A stretch of 12,692 bases of DNA from CSBr16-57R1 sp041163265 (GCA_041163265.1 JBEARL010000036.1:1-12692), one strand, 5' to 3'. Counted from the stretch's first letter, positions 6,992 to 12,692 are shown. Program-made: numbers and translations. Notes: a model not told the origin generated them from the sequence alone.

Positions 6992-7927
6992 TCAGCGTCC
7001 GCCGCCCGTGGGGTCCCCGCCGCCCGCGCGGGCCAGCGCGAGCTGGCGCGCGACGAGGGCGCGGTCCCCCTCCTCGAGCACGCGCCGCGGCGGGCGCGGG
7101 GGTCCGCCGGCGCGCCCGCCGAGCAGGTCGATGGTGTGCTTGATGGCCTCGACGAACCGTGGCGTCGCGTCCCAGCGCAGCAGCGGCAGCATCGCGCGGT
7201 ACGCGGGCAGCGCCGCCGCGACGTCGCCGAGGCGGCCCAGCTCCCAGACGCGGACCGTCTCGGCCGGCAGCGCGCCGGTGAACCCGCCGATCCACCCGAC
7301 GGCCCCCATCAGGGCCGACTCGAGCGCCAGGTCGTCGGACCCGCAGAGCACCGCGAGCTGGGGCGTGCGCTCGACGATCGCGCTCACGCGGCGCACGTCC
7401 CCGCTGAACTCCTTCACCGCGGCGACGCCGTCGATCGCGGCCAGCCGCTCGAGCAGCTCGGGCGTCAGGTCGGTCCGCGTCGAGAACGGGTTGTTGTACG
7501 CGACGACGGGCAGGCCCTCCGCGGCGACGGCGCGGAAGTGGTCGACCAGCTCCGCCGTCGTCGGGGCGTGGTTCGTCGGCGGCAGCAGCATCACCGCGTC
7601 GGCGCCGACCTCGAGGGCGTGGCGGGCGTGGCCGGCCGCGGTCCGCCAGTCGGCGGCCGAGACGCCGGCGATGACGATGCCGCGGCCCCGCGCTGCGCGG
7701 ACCGCGACCTCGACGTTGGCGCGGCGCTCGTCGGGCGTCAGGGACTCGTACTCCCCGAGCGAGCCGTTCGGCACGAGGCCTCGGATCCCGGCGGCCAGGA
7801 GCGCCTCGCAGTGGGCCGCGAACGCGTCGAGGTCGACCGCGCCCTCCGAGGTGAACGGCGTGGTCAGCGCGACGTGGACCCCGGCCAGGGCGGTCGCGGC
7901 GTCCTCCGGGGCGATCGGGTCCGACAC
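6992..7927 (-). CDS. DapA-family lyase/deaminase, probable 1-pyrroline-4-hydroxy-2-carboxylate deaminase
   Basis: A 311-residue (beta/alpha)8-barrel protein of the dihydrodipicolinate synthase/N-acetylneuraminate lyase family. The Schiff-base lysine is Lys172 in GVAAVKEFSGD and the conserved tyrosine is Tyr144 in VVAYNNPF. The substrate-binding loop, TTGE in true DapA, reads GSLGEYESLT (55-64), so it is probably not lysine-pathway DapA. In hydroxyproline operons this family provides the deaminase that turns 1-pyrroline-4-hydroxy-2-carboxylate into 2-oxoglutarate semialdehyde and ammonia (LhpC/HypD type). The GTG start at 7927 is fixed by a strong GAGGAG ribosome site 5 bases upstream (7933-7938); longer frames run into the promoter region. 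The Gly/Pro/Arg-rich stretch near 265-280 and the disordered tail lie outside the barrel. It is the first gene of the operon and is divergent from the double TetR gene. Another aldolase or dehydratase role cannot be excluded from sequence alone. Confidence 0.84.
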   Translation of the reverse strand: MSDPIAPEDAATALAGVHVALTTPFTSEGAVDLDAFAAHCEALLAAGIRGLVPNGSLGEYESLTPDERRANVEVAVRAARGRGIVIAGVSAADWRTAAGHARHALEVGADAVMLLPPTNHAPTTAELVDHFRAVAAEGLPVVAYNNPFSTRTDLTPELLERLAAIDGVAAVKEFSGDVRRVSAIVERTPQLAVLCGSDDLALESALMGAVGWIGGFTGALPAETVRVWELGRLGDVAAALPAYRAMLPLLRWDATPRFVEAIKHTIDLLGGRAGGPPRPPRRVLEEGDRALVARQLALARAGGGDPTGGGR

Positions 7928-7967
7928 GGGGGCTCCTCGGCGCGCGGGAGGGGCGGAGCGGCTCGGC

Positions 7968-7973
7968 ACGCTA
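7968..7973 (-). promoter_or_regulatory. Probable -10 element (TAGCGT) of the hydroxyproline operon
   Basis: On the minus strand this reads TAGCGT, directly after the inverted-repeat arm CCGGGGGTAG, with which it shares TAG. A transcript would begin near 7961, giving a leader of about 34 bases that contains the GAGGAG ribosome site at 7938-7933. The element faces away from the TAGGTT element of the TetR gene, so the two promoters are back to back with overlapping upstream regions. No good -35 hexamer is visible, suggesting dependence on an activator or a weak promoter. Confidence 0.4.
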
Positions 7974-8005
7974 CCCCCGGTCCACCGGGCGGGGTCCGGG
8001 GGTAG
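7971..8005. promoter_or_regulatory. Inverted repeat, probable operator between the divergent operon and TetR gene
   Basis: CTACCCCCGG (7971-7980) and CCGGGGGTAG (7996-8005) are perfect 10-base inverted copies separated by 15 bases; 2 more pairs form inside after one mismatch. Each arm ends in the TAG of a -10 element, one for each divergent gene. Other TAGnnT elements in the window (714, 9416, 10821) are not preceded by CCGGGGG, so the arms are not just a promoter consensus. A repressor bound here would cover both promoters. Half-site centres are 25 bp apart, wider than most single TetR operators. Binding by the adjacent double TetR is an inference. Confidence 0.6.
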
Positions 8006-8014
8006 GTTCCTGCC
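8003..8014 (+). promoter_or_regulatory. Probable -10 element (TAGGTT) of the double TetR gene, leaderless start
   Basis: TAGGTT (8003-8008) is followed by exactly 6 bases and then the GTG at 8015, the same spacing as for rmuC. The predicted transcript begins at the start codon. The first three bases belong to the right arm of the inverted repeat, so binding there should block this promoter. A weak alternative reading is that the purine-rich GGGGGTAGG acts as a ribosome site for a longer transcript. Confidence 0.45.
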
Positions 8015-9406
8015 GTGACCAGCCGTCCGCCCGCCGAGGTGCCGGTCCGGAGCACGTCTCCGGACGCCGCCACCGTCGGGTCCCCACTGATCGCCGGGCT
8101 GCTGCCGACGACCCATCAGGAGCGGTCGGCCGACACGGTGCTCGCCTGCGTCGGCGCCGCCGTCGCCCTGCTCGACGCCGGCGGCGAGCACGCGCTGACC
8201 GTCGAGGCGGTCCGCGCGATGGCGGGCGTCACGACCGGTTCGATCTACCACCACTTCGGTGACCTGTCACGGCTCCTGACCGTCGCCCGCGCGGTCCGGT
8301 CCCAGCGCAGCATCGAGGGTCCGCTCGCCGAGGCCGTGGCCCGGTACACCGCGGCGGGAACGGCCGCGGAGATCGCCCGCATCACCCGGTCCCAGGTCGT
8401 GGGCCGCGACAGCGCCGAGGCGCGGGCGACCGTCTGGGCGCTGACCGACGCGATCGCCGCAGCACGGGACCTCCCGGCCCTCCGCGACGTCGTGGCCGGC
8501 CTCGTCCGCGGGATGAACGACCGCATGTCCGCGGTCCTCGCCGAGCACCGCGACGCGGGGCGGATCGCACCGGATTTCCACCCGCGGCCGACGATGCTGC
8601 TGTCCCGGGCCCTCGCGCACGTACGGCTGCTCGACGACCTCGACCCCCGACCGGTCCCGCACCGTGACTGGGTGGTCGTCGCCTGCCGGATCCACGAAGG
8701 GCTGATCGGCGTGGATCCGCTGCCGCCGTGCACATGGTCCTCGGGTCGGCGCCGCGCCGACCTCGCCGCAGCCATCGTCAGGGCCGACCTCGGCGACGTG
8801 GCGGACGCCGTCGGCGGCGACGCTCGCGTCACCCGCCTGGTCGCCCGGACACGGGACCTGCTGGTGTCCGGCGGTCCGGAGCTCGTCCAGGTGGCGCGCC
8901 TCCGCGCGGAGCTGGGGGTCTCGGCCGGCTGGTTCCACCGGGCCTTCGGGGACCGCGACGGACTGCTGGCCGCGGCCCGGCTCGACCTCCTCGAGCGGAC
9001 ACTGCGTGCGGAGGTGCGCTCGTTCGACCGTCTGGTCGCCGCCTCGCGCGACCCGCTCGAGCTGGTCGGGGCCGTCGCGGACTGGGTCGCCGCGCCCGCG
9101 CCGGACGAGACGGTCCGTCGGATCCGGTGGCAGCGGGCCGACCTCCTGGTCTCGGCCCGCACGTCGCCGGCGCTCGGACACGAGGCCGGCCGCCTCATCG
9201 CGGCGGCCACCGACGACCTCGCGGGGACGACCACCGCTGCGCAGGACCGCGGGCTCCTCCGGCCCGACCTCGCTCCGCACGCGGTCGCCCGCGTGGTCCA
9301 GGCGTTGGTCTTCGGCCCGCTCCTCGCCGAGCTCGACGCGACCCCGATCGCGCGGGACGCCTGGGTGGACACGGTGCGGCGCGGCCTGCTGCCGCTCACC
9401 TCCTGA
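8015..9406 (+). CDS. Double-length TetR family regulator (two complete TetR units fused)
   Basis: At 463 residues this is twice the normal TetR length. The first helix-turn-helix spans about 38-95, with LTVEAVRAMAGVTTGSIYHH (61-80) then FGD and a second-helix region LSRLL. The second spans about 272-325, with VQVARLRAELGVSAGWFHRA (291-310) then FGDRDGLL. Each is followed by its own helical ligand/dimer domain ending in a related motif: LLDDLDPRPVPHRDW (205-219) and LLAELDATPIARDAW (436-450). The distance from the FG of the recognition helix to the LD of that motif is 128 residues in unit 1 and 129 in unit 2, so whole units were duplicated. Unit 2 is more diverged in the recognition helix (GWFHRAF versus GSIYHHF). 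It is divergent from the hydroxyproline operon over a shared inverted repeat and is its likely local regulator. The GTG start at 8015 is chosen from the -10 spacing. A residue 1-37 tail precedes unit 1. Confidence 0.88.
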   Translation: MTSRPPAEVPVRSTSPDAATVGSPLIAGLLPTTHQERSADTVLACVGAAVALLDAGGEHALTVEAVRAMAGVTTGSIYHHFGDLSRLLTVARAVRSQRSIEGPLAEAVARYTAAGTAAEIARITRSQVVGRDSAEARATVWALTDAIAAARDLPALRDVVAGLVRGMNDRMSAVLAEHRDAGRIAPDFHPRPTMLLSRALAHVRLLDDLDPRPVPHRDWVVVACRIHEGLIGVDPLPPCTWSSGRRRADLAAAIVRADLGDVADAVGGDARVTRLVARTRDLLVSGGPELVQVARLRAELGVSAGWFHRAFGDRDGLLAAARLDLLERTLRAEVRSFDRLVAASRDPLELVGAVADWVAAPAPDETVRRIRWQRADLLVSARTSPALGHEAGRLIAAATDDLAGTTTAAQDRGLLRPDLAPHAVARVVQALVFGPLLAELDATPIARDAWVDTVRRGLLPLTS

Positions 9407-9415
9407 GGCCCGTCC

Positions 9416-9421
9416 TAGGCT
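9416..9421 (+). promoter_or_regulatory. Possible -10 element (TAGGCT) of the single TetR gene
   Basis: TAGGCT lies 9 bases after the double TetR stop. A transcript would start near 9428, leaving a leader of about 21 bases with a GGGGG ribosome-like run (9439-9443) before the ATG at 9449. The element sits at the centre of an imperfect palindrome (9407-9426, 7 of 10 pairs), which may be an autoregulatory operator. The gene could equally be read through from the double TetR gene. Confidence 0.33.
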
Positions 9422-9448
9422 GGCCCCGAACGCAGCACGGGGGCGACG

Positions 9449-10147
9449 ATGGGGGACGCTGGACGGAGACCCGACGCGGGCGTGGGGCCCGGGGCGGGTC
9501 CCGAGGACGTGGCTGACGAGGGGACGTCCGACCTCGGCGTCCGCGCCGAGCGGTCGCGCGACACCCGCGATCGTGTCCTGAGCGTGGCGCTGGAGCAGCT
9601 CGAGCGGGGCGGCGAGGCGGCCGTCCGCATCGACGAGATCCATCTGCGCTCCGGAGTCTCGATCGGTTCCATCTACCACCACTTCGGCGACCGCGACGGG
9701 GTGATCGCCGCGGCCCAGCTGCGGCGGTTCTCGCGGTACGCCGAGGCAGAGATCGCGTCGCTGGCCGACGTCGTGCGCGAGGCGCGGGACCGCGAGCAGT
9801 TCCGCCGGGCGCTGCTGCAGCTCGCGAAGGGCAGCCACTCCGCGCTGCGCCGAGGCGTCCGCTGGGGTCGGCTGGCCGTGATGGCGAGCACGGTCGGGCG
9901 CGACGACCTGCGCGACGACGTCGCGCACCTCCAGACCCGCCTGACCGACGGGTTCCAGGCCCACGTCGCGCAGGGCCAGGCCCGCGGGTTCTTCCGCGGC
10001 GACCTCGACGCCCGCGCCATCGCGGCCTTCGTCGAGGCCTGGACGCTCGGGCTGGCGTTGAACGACCTCGACGACCGGGAGGTCCCCGAGGCCGCGTGGC
10101 TGGCCGTCGTCGCGGTCGCGATCGACGCGCTGCTGGGCGAGGGCTGA
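9449..10147 (+). CDS. TetR family transcriptional regulator (single unit)
   Basis: A 232-residue TetR protein. The DNA-binding domain covers about 35-88 with VRIDEIHLRSGVSIGSIYHH (59-78) then FGDRDGVIAAA; the rest is a helical ligand/dimer domain. The signature SIYHHFGD is identical to that in unit 1 of the preceding double TetR, and the two coding segments (8237-8264 and 9665-9692) differ at only 2 of 28 bases. The C-terminal motif ALNDLDDREVPEAAW (203-217) matches those of both upstream units, with the same 128-residue spacing. So all three units are paralogues. The first 34 residues are Gly/Asp/Pro-rich and likely disordered; a later start near the Arg-rich segment at 32 is possible, but I see no better-placed start codon. 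It follows the double TetR by 42 bases. Its target and ligand are unknown. Confidence 0.9.
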   Translation: MGDAGRRPDAGVGPGAGPEDVADEGTSDLGVRAERSRDTRDRVLSVALEQLERGGEAAVRIDEIHLRSGVSIGSIYHHFGDRDGVIAAAQLRRFSRYAEAEIASLADVVREARDREQFRRALLQLAKGSHSALRRGVRWGRLAVMASTVGRDDLRDDVAHLQTRLTDGFQAHVAQGQARGFFRGDLDARAIAAFVEAWTLGLALNDLDDREVPEAAWLAVVAVAIDALLGEG

Positions 10148-10193
10148 GGCCGGACCGGCGCACGCGCTCGGCCGTCGCGTCGCACCCCGTGGT

Positions 10194-10199
10194 TACGGT
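10194..10199 (+). promoter_or_regulatory. Possible -10 element (TACGGT) upstream of the HIRAN-like gene
   Basis: TACGGT is the only AT-containing TAnnnT match in the 97-base gap after the single TetR gene (10148-10244). A start near 10206 would give a leader of about 39 bases carrying a GGGGG run just before the GTG at 10245. No -35 box is seen. The rest of the gap shows only short GC palindromes and no gene. Confidence 0.25.
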
Positions 10200-10244
10200 C
10201 CCCGTGGCGCCGGTGGGGCGGCGCGCGGGGCGTTCGGGGGCGTC

Positions 10245-10823
10245 GTGGAGTGGGTGCTGGCGGCGGTCGTCCTCTGGCTGCTGCGCGCGCGACGCCGGGA
10301 CCGCCGGACCGCCGCCGCGTCCCGCGGCGGACCGACGCGCCCCGTGCGCTCGCCCGACGGCCGCGAGGTGCTGAACGTCGAGGGCAGCCTCTTCGCGCCC
10401 GCGTCCCCCGACGAGCCGGGCTGGGCGTGGGTCGGCGTCGAGGGCACGACGGCGGCGCAGGTGCAGCACACCACCACCATCGGCGCGGTGATCGCCGGTC
10501 CGGGGAACGCCGGGGGCGGCCGACCGGGGACGGCCGACGGCGTCCTCGTGGAGGCGGTGCCCGTGCTGCTGCTGCCGACCGGTCGGCGCCGGCGCGTCGC
10601 CGCCGTCGACGTGTACGCGACGGGCGGACGGCTCGGACACCTCCCCGAGGCGGCGGTCGCGCGCCACGGGCACGCGCTCCGCGACGTGATCCGGATCGAG
10701 GGTCGTCCCGCCGGCGTCGAGGGGCGCATCCTCCGGGGCCCTGACGGGGTGCTCGGCACCGAGGTGCTGCTGCCCGACGCGTTCGAGCCGACGCCGCCCG
10801 GTCGCGGCGGCGGCCGCGGCTAG
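10245..10823 (+). CDS. Membrane-anchored hypothetical protein with HIRAN-like segment
   Basis: The 192-residue protein starts at GTG 10245 with a short hydrophobic segment (EWVLAAVVLWLL, 2-13) followed at once by RARRRDRR, giving a single anchor with the body on the cytoplasmic side by the positive-inside rule. The middle (50-100) is a hydrophilic linker rich in Gly. Residues about 100-178 resemble a HIRAN domain: a strand VLVEAVPVLLLP, then VAAVDVYATGGRLGHLPEAA (118-137), a helix VARHGHALRDVI, then GVEGRILRG (157-165) and a final strand. The pattern NAVAVY...G..GYLP...A..Y...L of HIRAN domains is similar. HIRAN domains are known to bind DNA ends or 3' termini in some eukaryotic helicases, but in bacteria many are uncharacterised. 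The domain call is from memory of the pattern and is moderate. The protein has no cysteine-rich or catalytic motif that I recognise. Confidence 0.7.
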   Translation: MEWVLAAVVLWLLRARRRDRRTAAASRGGPTRPVRSPDGREVLNVEGSLFAPASPDEPGWAWVGVEGTTAAQVQHTTTIGAVIAGPGNAGGGRPGTADGVLVEAVPVLLLPTGRRRRVAAVDVYATGGRLGHLPEAAVARHGHALRDVIRIEGRPAGVEGRILRGPDGVLGTEVLLPDAFEPTPPGRGGGRG

Positions 10824-10826
10824 CGT
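10821..10826 (+). promoter_or_regulatory. Possible -10 element (TAGCGT) of the qor-psuG pair, overlapping an upstream stop codon
   Basis: TAGCGT begins with the TAG stop of the HIRAN-like gene and is identical to the putative -10 of the hydroxyproline operon. A start near 10833 gives a leader of about 43 bases including the GGAGG ribosome site. A TAG stop would create half of such a motif by chance, so this is weak evidence. Confidence 0.28.
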
Positions 10827-10875
10827 CCGGCGGGCGCGCGGCGTCGGAGCCGCGCCGACGTCGGGGAGGCGGCTG

Positions 10876-11853
10876 GTGCGGGCGATCCGGTTCGCGCGGA
10901 CGGGCGGTCCGGAGGTGCTGGAGGTCGTCGAGCTGCCGGCGCCCGAGCCGGCGGCCGGCGAGGTGCTGGTCGACGTCGAGCACGCCGGACTCAACTTCAT
11001 CGACACCTATCACCGCTCCGGGCTGTACCCGGTCCCGCTGCCGAGCGGCATCGGGCTGGAGGGCGTCGGCGTCGTCACCGCCGTCGGCGACGACGTCGTC
11101 GACCGCCGCGTGGGGCAGCGCGTCGCGTGGGCGGACCGCCTCGGCTCGTACGCCGAGGTCGTGGCCGTCCCCGCCGACCGGACGGTCGTCGTGCCCGACG
11201 GGCTCGCGCCGGCCACCGCCTGCGCCCTGATGCTGCAGGGCATGACGGCCCACTACCTCGTCGCCTCGACGTTCCCGCTCTCCGAGGGTCAGACGGCCCT
11301 GGTCTACGCCGCGGCCGGCGGCGTCGGTCGGCTGCTGGTCCAGCTGGCGTCCCAGCGCGGCGCGCGGGTGCTGGCCTGCACGTCGTCGGAGGAGAAGGCA
11401 GCGGCCGTCCGGGCCCTCGGTGCGGCGGAGACGATCCCGTACCGCGACGTCGACGTCGCCGCCCGCGTCCGCGAGCTGACCGGCGGCGTCGGCGCCGACG
11501 TGGTCTACGACTCGGTCGGCGCGGCCACGTGGCGCGCCTCGCTCGCGGCCGCGCGGCCGCGGGGGACCGTCGTGTTCTTCGGCAACGCGTCGGGGCCGAT
11601 CCCGCCGCTGGAGCTGCAGGAGCTGTCGCGCCACGGCTCGCTGTTCACGACCCGGCCGCGGCTCGGGGACCACGTCGCGACCCCGGACGAGCTGTCGTGG
11701 CGGGCCGGCGTCCTGTTCGACCTCGCGGCGTCGGGCCGCCTCGACGTGCACGTCCACGGCCACCGTCCGCTGGTCGAGGCGGCGTCGGCGCAGGCCGAGC
11801 TGGAGTCGGGCACGACGTCGGGCAAGCTGCTGCTCGACGCGCGCGCCGCGTGA
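10876..11853 (+). CDS. NADPH:quinone oxidoreductase (zinc-free MDR family)
   Basis: A 325-residue medium-chain dehydrogenase/reductase. The N-terminal GroES-like domain has AGLNFIDTYHRSGLYPVPLP (37-56) and GIGLEGVGVV; the nucleotide domain has VYAAAGGVGRLLVQLA (143-158) and the later VVYDSVGAATW. The AAxGGVG dinucleotide motif followed by ACTSSEEKAA is typical of NADPH quinone reductases. Structural and catalytic zinc cysteines are absent, so this is the zeta-crystallin/QOR branch, which makes hydroquinones or reduces other alpha,beta-unsaturated carbonyls in the cytosol. The GTG at 10876 has a good GGAGG ribosome site 6 bases upstream (10865-10869). Its last bases overlap the psuG start (GTGA), so the two are co-translated. 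The physiological substrate cannot be read from sequence. Confidence 0.92.
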   Translation: MRAIRFARTGGPEVLEVVELPAPEPAAGEVLVDVEHAGLNFIDTYHRSGLYPVPLPSGIGLEGVGVVTAVGDDVVDRRVGQRVAWADRLGSYAEVVAVPADRTVVVPDGLAPATACALMLQGMTAHYLVASTFPLSEGQTALVYAAAGGVGRLLVQLASQRGARVLACTSSEEKAAAVRALGAAETIPYRDVDVAARVRELTGGVGADVVYDSVGAATWRASLAAARPRGTVVFFGNASGPIPPLELQELSRHGSLFTTRPRLGDHVATPDELSWRAGVLFDLAASGRLDVHVHGHRPLVEAASAQAELESGTTSGKLLLDARAA

Positions 11854-12692
11854 GCGAGCCGACCGTGCTGGTCGCGCCGGAGGTCGCGGACGCGCTCGCC
11901 GCGGGACGGCCGGTCGTGGCGCTGGAGTCCACGATCATCACCCACGGCCTGCCGCGGCCGCGCAACCTCGAGGTCGCCCGCGCGCTCGAGGGGGACGTCC
12001 GGGCCGGCGGGGCGGTCCCGGCCACGGTCGCGGTGCTGGACGGCGTCGTGCGCATCGGTCTGACCGACGTCGAGCTGGAGCGGCTCGCGGCGGCCGACGA
12101 CGTCGCGAAGGCCAGCGTCCGCGACCTCCCGGTGCTGCTGGCGCGCGGCGCCGACGGCGCGACGACGGTCGCGGCCACCGCCCACCTCGCGCACCGGGCC
12201 GGCGTCCGCGTGTTCGCGACGGGCGGCCTCGGTGGCGTCCACCGCGGCGCCTCGGCCACGTTCGACGAGTCCGCCGACCTGCCGGCGCTGGCCCGCACGC
12301 CGATCGTCGTCGTCTGCGCCGGTGTGAAGTCCATCCTCGACGCGGGCGCGACCCTCGAGCGGCTCGAGACGCTCGGTGTCCCGGTCCTCGGTTTCGGGAC
12401 GCACCGCCTGCCGGGGTTCACCCAGGTCGACGGCGGCCACGACCTGACGTGGCGGGTCGACGCCGCCGCCGAGGTCGCGGCCGCCCGCCGGCACGCCGAT
12501 TCGCTCGGCGTGACGGCCGCCGTCGTCGTCGCGCGACCCGTCGACCCCGACGCCGCCCTCGACCCGGCGCTGCACGACCGCGTCCTCGCGGCGGCCCTCG
12601 CGGACGCCGACGCGCGCGGCGTCAGCGGCAAGGACGTCACGCCGTTCCTCCTCGACGCGATGCAGCGCGGGACGGGCGGCGCCTCGCTCGAG
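11850..12692 (+). CDS. psuG: Pseudouridine-5'-phosphate glycosidase (3' truncated by window end)
   Basis: PsuG splits pseudouridine 5'-phosphate to uracil and ribose 5-phosphate, the second step of pseudouridine breakdown, using a manganese ion and a lysine that forms a ring-opened sugar adduct. The visible 281 residues show the family motifs VALESTIITHGLPRP (23-37), VAKASVRDLPVLLARG (85-100), FATGGLGGVHRGA (122-134), VCAGVKSILD (155-164) and SGKDVTPFLL near the end. From memory of E. coli PsuG, Glu26, Lys87, His131 and Lys160 correspond to its catalytic Glu31, Lys93, His137 and Lys166. The family is about 305-310 residues, so roughly 25 residues, including the late conserved asparagine, lie beyond the window. 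It starts at a GTG inside the qor stop codon (GTGA overlap). The partner pseudouridine kinase is not in the window and may follow. Confidence 0.93.
   Translation, partial: MSEPTVLVAPEVADALAAGRPVVALESTIITHGLPRPRNLEVARALEGDVRAGGAVPATVAVLDGVVRIGLTDVELERLAAADDVAKASVRDLPVLLARGADGATTVAATAHLAHRAGVRVFATGGLGGVHRGASATFDESADLPALARTPIVVVCAGVKSILDAGATLERLETLGVPVLGFGTHRLPGFTQVDGGHDLTWRVDAAAEVAAARRHADSLGVTAAVVVARPVDPDAALDPALHDRVLAAALADADARGVSGKDVTPFLLDAMQRGTGGASLE

Noticed and set aside
5934..8018. Very long plus-strand open frame (694 codons) across the epimerase and deaminase genes
   Set aside because: Low-complexity Arg/Asp-rich translation, and it runs through the divergent promoter region. It is a shadow frame.
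10149..10159. GCCGG/CCGGC inverted repeat after the single TetR gene as a terminator
   Set aside because: The single-base loop cannot form a hairpin, and such short GC palindromes are common by chance here.
1..12692. Mobile element, phage, CRISPR array, tRNA or rRNA
   Set aside because: No transposase or integrase motif, no spaced direct repeats and no cloverleaf or rRNA-like segment was seen on either strand; composition is uniform.

Overview
The window looks like ordinary chromosome of a very GC-rich actinobacterium (about three quarters G+C by eye). GTG starts are common, adjacent genes overlap by 4 bases (GTGA/ATGA), and the probable -10 elements are the only AT-rich spots (TAGnnT). A deep-branching actinobacterial lineage such as Thermoleophilia/Solirubrobacterales is my inference from style; there is no rRNA or tRNA to prove it. 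I see no mobile element, CRISPR array or RNA gene.

Layout. (1) 1-480 (+): the C-terminal part of a threonine aldolase-type PLP enzyme, followed by a candidate hairpin terminator. (2) 726-2389 (+): rmuC, probably leaderless, overlapping a small uncharacterised gene. (3) 2396-2800 (-): a DUF805 membrane protein, convergent with that pair. (4) 2850-7927 (-): a tightly packed five-gene operon, read right to left. It encodes a DapA-family enzyme (probable 1-pyrroline-4-hydroxy-2-carboxylate deaminase), a proline racemase-family 4-hydroxyproline 2-epimerase, and three subunits of a flavin/iron-sulfur D-hydroxyproline dehydrogenase (DAO-type flavoprotein, small [2Fe-2S] protein, FAD protein with a C-terminal [2Fe-2S] domain). 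(5) 8015-9406 and 9449-10147 (+): a double-length TetR protein made of two complete TetR units, then a single-unit TetR. (6) 10245-10823 (+): a membrane-anchored protein with a HIRAN-like segment. (7) 10876-12692 (+): a zinc-free quinone oxidoreductase overlapping psuG (pseudouridine-5'-phosphate glycosidase), which is cut by the window end.

How the genes work together. Block 4 fits the bacterial trans-4-hydroxy-L-proline pathway. The epimerase makes cis-4-hydroxy-D-proline, the three-subunit dehydrogenase oxidises it to 1-pyrroline-4-hydroxy-2-carboxylate, and the DapA-family deaminase gives 2-oxoglutarate semialdehyde. The final dehydrogenase to 2-oxoglutarate and a transporter are not in the window. 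The operon and the double TetR gene are divergent across an 87-bp region. This region holds a perfect 10-bp inverted repeat whose arms run into both putative -10 elements, so the double TetR is the natural candidate regulator of the operon and of itself. The most unusual items are the three related TetR units in two adjacent genes, this operator/promoter arrangement, the helical N-terminal extension on the [2Fe-2S] subunit and the membrane-anchored HIRAN-like protein.
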